The notes beneath the pieces are model-generated. The model was not told where the DNA came from, searched no databases, and was given only the letters and a program-made list of their open reading frames with translations. Of a stretch of 64,000 bases of DNA, positions 58,542 to 64,000 are shown piece by piece. The stretch comes from Tritrichomonas musculus (Eukaryota > Parabasalia > Tritrichomonadida > Tritrichomonadidae): NCBI GenBank assembly GCA_039105265.1, contig JAPFFF010000005.1, positions 2,775,501 through 2,839,500 on the forward strand, written 5' to 3'. Each line of letters opens with the position of its first letter. Position 1 is the stretch's first letter. The position numbers were made by a program, and so were the translations under genes.

Positions 58542-58913
58542 ATGCTTTCCAATCCAAATCCAACATATGAAGATCTACAAAAAATTAAATGGACGAAAAA
58601 AGGTATTTATCAAGGCTTGTATGAATATGAAGATACAGTTCGGCGGCAGGTGCCCAATGATGATGATCGCCCAATAAAAATTAAATTATCAAATAGCAAA
58701 ATTAAATATGACGATGGTGTTTGGAATGATTTAACAGCACCAGATGATATCCCAACGACGACCAACCCGGTAGTCTCGGAGAATATTTGCTTAAAAAGAA
58801 GAGTTGAAACTTTGATCAGGACAGCTGCTATCTCAGAAATCGAAGTACAGCAGTTAAAAGAGGAAATAAAAGAAGCTAAACAAATTTTAGCTCAATTAGC
58901 CCAAGTGTTATAA
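58542..58913 (+). CDS. Chibby-like small coiled-coil protein
   Basis: 123 residues from ATG 58542. The middle segment IKLSNSKIKYDDGVW matches the Chibby core pattern (hydrophobic-Leu-x-x-x-x-hydrophobic-aromatic-Asp/Glu-Asp/Asn-Gly-x-Trp). A C-terminal coiled coil follows (EVQQLKEEIKEAKQILAQL), as does the family's length (about 120-130). Chibby sits at the distal centriole/basal body and helps membrane docking of cilia, which fits a flagellate. It is divergent from the ARMC2-like gene by 256 bp, so two putative flagellar genes share a promoter region. Confidence 0.5.
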   Translation: MLSNPNPTYEDLQKIKWTKKGIYQGLYEYEDTVRRQVPNDDDRPIKIKLSNSKIKYDDGVWNDLTAPDDIPTTTNPVVSENICLKRRVETLIRTAAISEIEVQQLKEEIKEAKQILAQLAQVL

Positions 58914-58959
58914 ATATTTATAAAATTTTATATGTTCATGAAAATTCATTAAAAATAAT

Positions 58960-59283
58960 TTATTTTGGAATATTTATTCTTATTTCTACAGTATGATTAC
59001 GAGAAATATCGTTTAATTTAATTTTATCTTCCTTTTCAATTCTTTTGTATTCTGTTTTACTGATCTTATATGATAGATCAAAATTTTTTTTTATATTAGG
59101 ATCTATGAGAAGAACAAAATCATACAATTTGCAAGCTGGCATTTGAAATGAAAACCACTCATAAAAAATATTACGCTTTTCCTGGTCACTTATTATTACA
59201 TACTTTGTTAAATCTTTTGAAACTTCGATTCCTCTTGATATATATTTTTCAAGGCCCGGTTCATTTTCGTTTGGTTTAGTCAT
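58960..59283 (-). CDS. Small conserved-looking protein, unknown
   Basis: 107 residues with a clear ATG and balanced composition (YFEWFS-like aromatic cluster IFYEWFSFQMPACKLYDFVL). Mixed alpha/beta with no membrane segment, signal or cysteine pair. It converges on the Chibby-like gene with 46 bp between stops. No family is recognised. Confidence 0.6.
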   Translation of the reverse strand: MTKPNENEPGLEKYISRGIEVSKDLTKYVIISDQEKRNIFYEWFSFQMPACKLYDFVLLIDPNIKKNFDLSYKISKTEYKRIEKEDKIKLNDISRNHTVEIRINIPK

Positions 59284-59874
59284 TAAACTTAAAAAAATCG
59301 AATTGAATATTATTTAATGTCTATGAAAAAGTTTTCATAAATTCTAAGCCCTATTAAGGTATTCATTCAAGTTTGTAGTATTCAAAAAGTGACAACCAAA
59401 ATACAAATTTTGCGAAAAATATCTTAATAAATTTTAATTTTTTTTATTAAATATTCATAAAAAATAATATAATTACATAATATATTTAAACTATTGTATG
59501 TCTTGCTAAAAGTAGAGATAATTTCATAAATAATCACTCAGCTAATCTTTTCAACCTGAGTTAAAATTTGAAAAATTGGTCATATTTTTTGATTTTAAAA
59601 AGAATTATTTTAAAAAATCAAAAATTCCGACGCTATGGACTTTATTTTGGAGAGATTTTTACTTTGAATATGGTCTTAAATTCTCTTGATTTGAAAATTG
59701 ACCAACTCAATAATTCTCTTACCAACTTTCTTTATATAAATATAAAATTTTATTATTTAAATATTTAATGTATAATATCAAAAATATTTGAATTTATTTA
59801 TAATAATTTTGAAGATATTGCGACTTATTTCAGATACAAAACTCTTTCAAAAAGTTTTAAATGATATTTTATGA
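59284..59874. other. Intergenic stretch up to transposon element 3
   Basis: AT-rich DNA without a convincing gene. A small hairpin pairs ACTCAG with CTGAGT near 59537-59562. A 66-codon frame near 59568 has random AT-rich composition and is not called. The last 8 bases before element 3 are its target repeat. Confidence 0.5.
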
Positions 59875-59882
59875 CTATATAA

Positions 59883-61040
59883 AAAGGTAGGACGGCGAAT
59901 TGAATAAAACCGTCGAAAACTTTTAATATGTAATTATCTTGTTATATATTCAATTATTATCATATATTATATATTATTATAACTGTATATTTGCTTTATA
60001 TTATTAAAATATTAGTAATTTAAACAAAGAAAAAAAATCAAATAATTATCGATTTGTATAAAAATGCATTTCCCAAAAAATAACATTAGATAAACAATTT
60101 AGGTACCTTGTATATATATTATTTACAAACAAAATATATATCCTTTGGGCAGTAATAAAAATACAAACCATTTAAATTTTAAAAACCGATGGTCTTGAAT
60201 TGCATTTTGCAAAAAATTGGCAGAAAATTTTCTAATTATATTTTAAATGGGATTTTAATAGGTGCAATAAGGAGTAAATATGTAGTAATTATTCAATTTC
60301 CAACGTCAAATTATTTTATATTTATATTTTAAATATAAGAAAATTCATAAAAAAAGGTTTTGAGATAACTATTAGATAATTTTTGTTCTATGATAATTGA
60401 TATTTATGATTAATAAGAATATATATTCTTAATTATTTATTTTATATTGACAAATTACATCATCATAACGAGTTATAAATAAAATCATGGATACAATTTT
60501 GAGAGAAGCTCATTCAAATTTTATTTCAAAAATATAATTTAATATTTTCTCAACCTTAAAACAATATTTTTAACTTTCATTTATATTTTATTTTATAATG
60601 TATTAATTATAGTATATAAATTATATCATAATAATCATAATTCTTTTATTTATATCATTTTTAAAAATCACACCGATAAATTATTGAATTGAATTGAAAT
60701 CATTCAATTAAGATAAATTTATTTATCTCGATGCAATATCAGCATAACATGTATTATATCTTTTATAAAAGTAATAAATATTAATTTTAACATAAAATAT
60801 ATTTCAATATAATTTAAAATATTTTCCATTTAGCAAAAATTGCGTTTTAAAATGAGTAAAAAACATTCAAATTTCTATGAACAAAAAAAAATGAAAATAA
60901 TTTATTATATAAATAAAATAATAGTTTACTTTTCGGTGCAATAATCATTATATTAAATCTAAATATATATATATGAATATATAATAACAATAATATTTAT
61001 ATACCTATTTAGATCAGAATGATTTCGCCGTCCTACCTTT
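59883..61040. mobile_element. Non-autonomous hAT-like DNA transposon (element 3, 1158 bp)
   Basis: Both ends read AAAGGTAGGACGGCGAA (17 bp perfect inverted repeat). A perfect 8-bp direct repeat CTATATAA flanks it at 59875-59882 and 61041-61048. The interior is AT-rich with no reading frame. The perfect ends suggest a recent insertion. End sequence is related to that of element 2. Confidence 0.88.
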
Positions 61041-61048
61041 CTATATAA

Positions 61049-61428
61049 TGAAAGAAAAAAAAATTCAATTTTTTGATATAATAATATCAAAAAGTTTTGT
61101 TCTTTATCAAAAATTTGAATTAATTAAAATTACTTATAAAATTAATTTTTTACAATAATAATTATAAAATTTCAACGCAATTTCATTTGCATATTTTTCA
61201 ATAGATATAGATATATTATATATTGCAATAATAAAGTTTTTCTTGTAAATAAATGTTTGAAGAAAACACTAATATTCTTATTTGGCATGTTCGTAATTAA
61301 ATTAATAAAATTATTCAATAATGAAAAAAAGATAGTTTTAAAAAATATATTTAATATATATGCATGTATATACATGGTATAAATTTTTGGATAGAAATCA
61401 ATTCTTTGAAATCATAAATATTCAGTTT
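61049..61428. other. Intergenic stretch
   Basis: 380 bp of AT-rich DNA between element 3 and the next gene's stop. No feature was seen. Confidence 0.5.
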
Positions 61429-61854
61429 TTAAACCGGTATTTCTTCATTAAAATTAGAATTTGCATGGTTATTATACCTTTCTGAACGAAGAAGATATAA
61501 TTCTGTTAATAGGCTTTCTAGTTCATTAAGATCAAGTCTTGGTTGGTGATGATTATTTTGAGGAGTTCTTCCTTCTTCTGTGTTGTTAACTGCTTCAGAA
61601 TCGTTTACTTTGTTATCATTTACATTATTTGGAGGAACTGACTCTGTCATTCTTTGATTATTCTGATTTCTGTTATTGTGTGAAGGGAATGTTTGTTCAA
61701 TTAAATCGAACAAATGGAGAAGATTATCAATTTGATCATCATTGCGCCTTTCATTTGGAATTTCTTCGTTGATTCTTCTTTCATCATCATTTTCATATAG
61801 AGGATTTTCTTCTGGAACAAAAAATTCGTGTGTTACTTTACGAGGAACTGGCAT
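61429..61854 (-). CDS. Small Asn/Glu-rich protein, unknown
   Basis: 141 residues from ATG 61854. The start PVPRKVTHEFFVPEENPLYE is followed by an Asn/Gln/Glu-rich middle, a helical segment (LDLNELESLLTELYLLRSER) and an acidic end. Largely disordered with two amphipathic helices (also NLLHLFDLIEQTF), perhaps for partner binding. No family is recognised; a clear ATG and non-random composition support a real gene. Confidence 0.6.
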   Translation of the reverse strand: MPVPRKVTHEFFVPEENPLYENDDERRINEEIPNERRNDDQIDNLLHLFDLIEQTFPSHNNRNQNNQRMTESVPPNNVNDNKVNDSEAVNNTEEGRTPQNNHHQPRLDLNELESLLTELYLLRSERYNNHANSNFNEEIPV

Positions 61855-62198
61855 ATTAATCTGTTTTTTTAATAAAAAAAAAAATGCACAAAAATTAATG
61901 AAGTTGAATTGTTGAAGATTTTAATCCAATATGTATTCAAAATTTGATTGATTTTATTCAATTTATTCCTCTTGATTTTTTTTATTTTTTACAAAATTCA
62001 ATATCATTGAATATTTTTCTGCCGATATCAATAAGATAATAATTGAAAAATTTCTTTGAATTATTCAAATTGACGAAATTCAATTTCTTAATTCAATGTG
62101 AATTATTTGTAAAAAAATCTCATACAATTTGTTATCCGCTTGATGGTAATCTTTTGAAATCTTGTAAACTTTCTCACTAACGATATTGGATTGAGTTT
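61855..62198. other. Intergenic stretch
   Basis: 344 bp of AT-rich DNA with several TTCAAT/ATTCAA words. It serves as promoter side of the 61854 gene and 3' side of the 62489 gene. No other feature. Confidence 0.5.
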
Positions 62199-62489
62199 TT
62201 ATTCAATAAATTCAAATTTCTTTTTTTTAAGTTTAGAAATATTATGGGCAGATAAAGATTTAAAGATTAATAAATATTGATCAGATTTTTTCGATAAAAT
62301 TTCAATCGTAAAAAATTGGTTTGAGGTACCAAAAGTTTGCTTAAACTGAATCTTTATTCTTGTGATTTGTATGGTAATTCGAAATTGATTTGAAAACAGA
62401 TCAAGAATTGTTTCAATTTCTATTAAACTTGCTTTTAAATTTGTCTTTATATTATTATCAAGCTGTGCATGTACAATACATGTACTCAT
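62199..62489 (-). CDS. Small helical protein, unknown
   Basis: 96 residues from ATG 62489, starting MSTCIVHAQLDNNIKTNLKA. Two amphipathic helices (IKTNLKASLIEIETILDLF and SDQYLLIFKSLSAHNI) flank a beta-like ITIQITRIKIQF segment. The helix pattern vaguely recalls small Mediator head subunits, but this cannot be supported. It lies 49 bp from the divergent ATG at 62539, so the two genes share a promoter interval. Confidence 0.5.
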   Translation of the reverse strand: MSTCIVHAQLDNNIKTNLKASLIEIETILDLFSNQFRITIQITRIKIQFKQTFGTSNQFFTIEILSKKSDQYLLIFKSLSAHNISKLKKKKFEFIE

Positions 62490-62538
62490 TAAATTCTAAA
62501 CTTATTTGTTCATAAAAAACTTTTTGAACATAAAAATT

Positions 62539-64000
62539 ATGAAAAATGTTCTTCAAAAGCATGAGGAAGAAGATGATTTATTATACGAAGATGATGAGCC
62601 AAAATTTGAAGAACTTCGATTTAAAGATATCCTTGACGTTTCATTGATAAAAATGAATTTTTATCGATCATCTAAATATTTTTCAAAAATTAATTGTCAT
62701 ATTGGACCTCCCCCTATTGTTTACTACATTCATATATTTTTAACTTTTATGCAACTTATATCGCCTTGCCTAATTTTAAATTCTATTATTATTTGGAAAC
62801 CAGATTCAATAATATCCTTTATTCTTCAGATAATATTTACTGTTTCAAGAGGTTGGTATTCAAGTTGTGATGATTACCCGAGGAGAATTATCACAATTAC
62901 TTGCGTTTTTATTATATTGGTATTTGATTTTCTTCTCGAATTTTTAAAACACCGTTTCCAATCTAGGCAAATTGTATCAGATATGGAATCTAATATAGTT
63001 ATTAGTATATATAAATATTTAATCCCGCATTTATATCCATTTTTGCTATGTGGATTTCCTGGAGCAGTCAAAAATCTTTCATATGGACATCATAATTTTT
63101 TAAATTACTTTGATGTGATTATTGGCCCATTATTTTTCATATATGAAATGATCAAATACTTTGATTTAACTAAGCGTGTCTTATTTGAAAATAATCATTC
63201 TTTTTCTTTAAACTCAAATTTGCTCCCATTAACAATTATGACAATATCGATTAATAATGCAATTGATTGCGCAATCATTCCACCAGAAAAATCCACATTT
63301 CGAATAATTCTACTTTTAATACTATTTTTAATTTATTTGTTTAATGGGATTGTATATTCAATTTTTATTCCTAATATTTCACGAATTTACTCGTTTTTAT
63401 ATTCATCTACATGCTTATCATGCTCTATTTGTGTCATAATTGATTTATTTTGTATATATTTGGACATATCAATCAACTTTTTTATTCTTATTGCTTTTGT
63501 CATTTTGGCACTTATTTTTTACTTTGTTAATTCATTTATAACAAACATGTCAATGTTAAAATATACTCAAATTTTTGATGAAATGAATAATTTTTCAGAA
63601 AATGAAATTGATGAATTTAGCTCAATTTTCAAAAATAAGATATCTTTCTATCGTGCAATGTACATTTCTTTTTCATATTGGGATCCTTATTTCTTCTCGT
63701 GGAAACCATTTCGACTCGCACTTGAAAAATGGCCAGAAAGTTCTTCGATTTTAATTTTTTGGGCCAAAATTGTTTCAATTTTTCCAAAAGAATCTCGTTT
63801 ATTTGAACAACTAACTATCAAAATTCTACAAAATCAAAAAATATCTTTAACATATCGGCTACAATTTCGATATATCATTCACACAAGAATAGCAACGATG
63901 ATTCCTTCATTAAAAGCCTTTTTCGCTTCATTTGATAAAGCTTCTCAGCATGCAAAGAATATGTATAAAATATTTTTTGAGAACATTCTATCAAAAAATA
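62539..64000 (+). CDS. N-terminal part of a large multi-membrane protein, TmcB/PAS-cyclase type (partial)
   Basis: An ATG opens a frame that stays open to the window edge (487 codons). After an acidic cytosolic start (LQKHEEEDDLLYEDDEPKFE) there are about ten hydrophobic segments between residues ~60 and ~345. A soluble helical region follows with the pattern ALEKWPESSSILIFWAKIVS, FPKESRLFEQL and a Lys/Arg-rich helix. That layout is typical of the large trichomonad and ciliate TmcB-like proteins that continue into PAS and often adenylate/guanylate cyclase domains. The catalytic part lies beyond the window, so a cyclase role is only an inference. Confidence 0.7.
   Translation, partial: MKNVLQKHEEEDDLLYEDDEPKFEELRFKDILDVSLIKMNFYRSSKYFSKINCHIGPPPIVYYIHIFLTFMQLISPCLILNSIIIWKPDSIISFILQIIFTVSRGWYSSCDDYPRRIITITCVFIILVFDFLLEFLKHRFQSRQIVSDMESNIVISIYKYLIPHLYPFLLCGFPGAVKNLSYGHHNFLNYFDVIIGPLFFIYEMIKYFDLTKRVLFENNHSFSLNSNLLPLTIMTISINNAIDCAIIPPEKSTFRIILLLILFLIYLFNGIVYSIFIPNISRIYSFLYSSTCLSCSICVIIDLFCIYLDISINFFILIAFVILALIFYFVNSFITNMSMLKYTQIFDEMNNFSENEIDEFSSIFKNKISFYRAMYISFSYWDPYFFSWKPFRLALEKWPESSSILIFWAKIVSIFPKESRLFEQLTIKILQNQKISLTYRLQFRYIIHTRIATMIPSLKAFFASFDKASQHAKNMYKIFFENILSKN

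Noticed and set aside
1672-61040. The four inverted-end elements as Polinton, retroelement or LTR remains
   Set aside because: They are 0.9-1.5 kb, with 8-bp target duplications and no reading frames or long terminal repeats. This fits small DNA transposons, not those larger classes.

Overview
The window is about 64 kb of AT-rich nuclear DNA from a eukaryotic microbe, most probably a trichomonad of the Tritrichomonas type. The evidence is almost intron-free genes packed 30-400 bp apart, protein kinases joined to Sel1-like repeats, a calpain fusion, tetraspanins, a TmcB/PAS-cyclase type multi-membrane protein, and flagellar or basal-body candidates (Chibby-like, ARMC2-like). Species identity is inferred from gene content; no ribosomal or marker gene is present. 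No tRNA, rRNA or CRISPR was seen.

Bases 1-8700 are an accessory zone. It holds a roughly 1.7 kb imperfect palindrome carrying two copies of a tetraspanin gene, with a roughly 1.07 kb spacer that contains a broken, compositionally foreign gene fragment. The outer left arm is interrupted by a 1.54 kb terminal-inverted-repeat element.

Bases 8620-28500 are built by segmental duplication. A 4.43 kb block (the 5' edge of an alpha-galactosidase relic, a VIT-VWA-ubiquitin gene and a WD40 gene) lies at 24033-28462. A copy in opposite orientation lies at 9091-13526, inside the 3' end of a kinase-Sel1 gene, and is flanked by a ~374 bp direct repeat of that kinase gene. Between the copies lie two divergent genes, an active-looking kinase-Sel1 protein and a calpain-pseudokinase-Sel1 protein, with nearly identical 3' ends. 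Next come another terminal-inverted-repeat element and a decayed alpha-galactosidase gene of bacterial type.

Bases 28500-64000 are mostly single-copy housekeeping-like genes: a tandem pseudokinase, a kinase remnant, a ubiquitin protease, a type I membrane protein, a 1620-residue protein of unknown role, a giant acidic-repeat coiled-coil protein, a CDF-type membrane protein lacking the usual metal ligands, an ecto-apyrase, a TMEM33/Pom33-like protein, a BAR-like protein, a thioredoxin-UBA-UBA-UBX protein with an in-frame stop, two ARM/HEAT proteins, a Chibby-like protein and the start of a large multi-membrane protein.

Four non-coding elements (1672-3210, 20998-22520, 40967-41871, 59883-61040) each have related terminal inverted repeats beginning A(A/G)AGGT and a perfect 8-bp target duplication. 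They form a coherent family of non-autonomous, hAT-like DNA transposons. Together with the calpain-pseudokinase-Sel1 and VIT-VWA-ubiquitin architectures and the block insertion, they are the most notable content.
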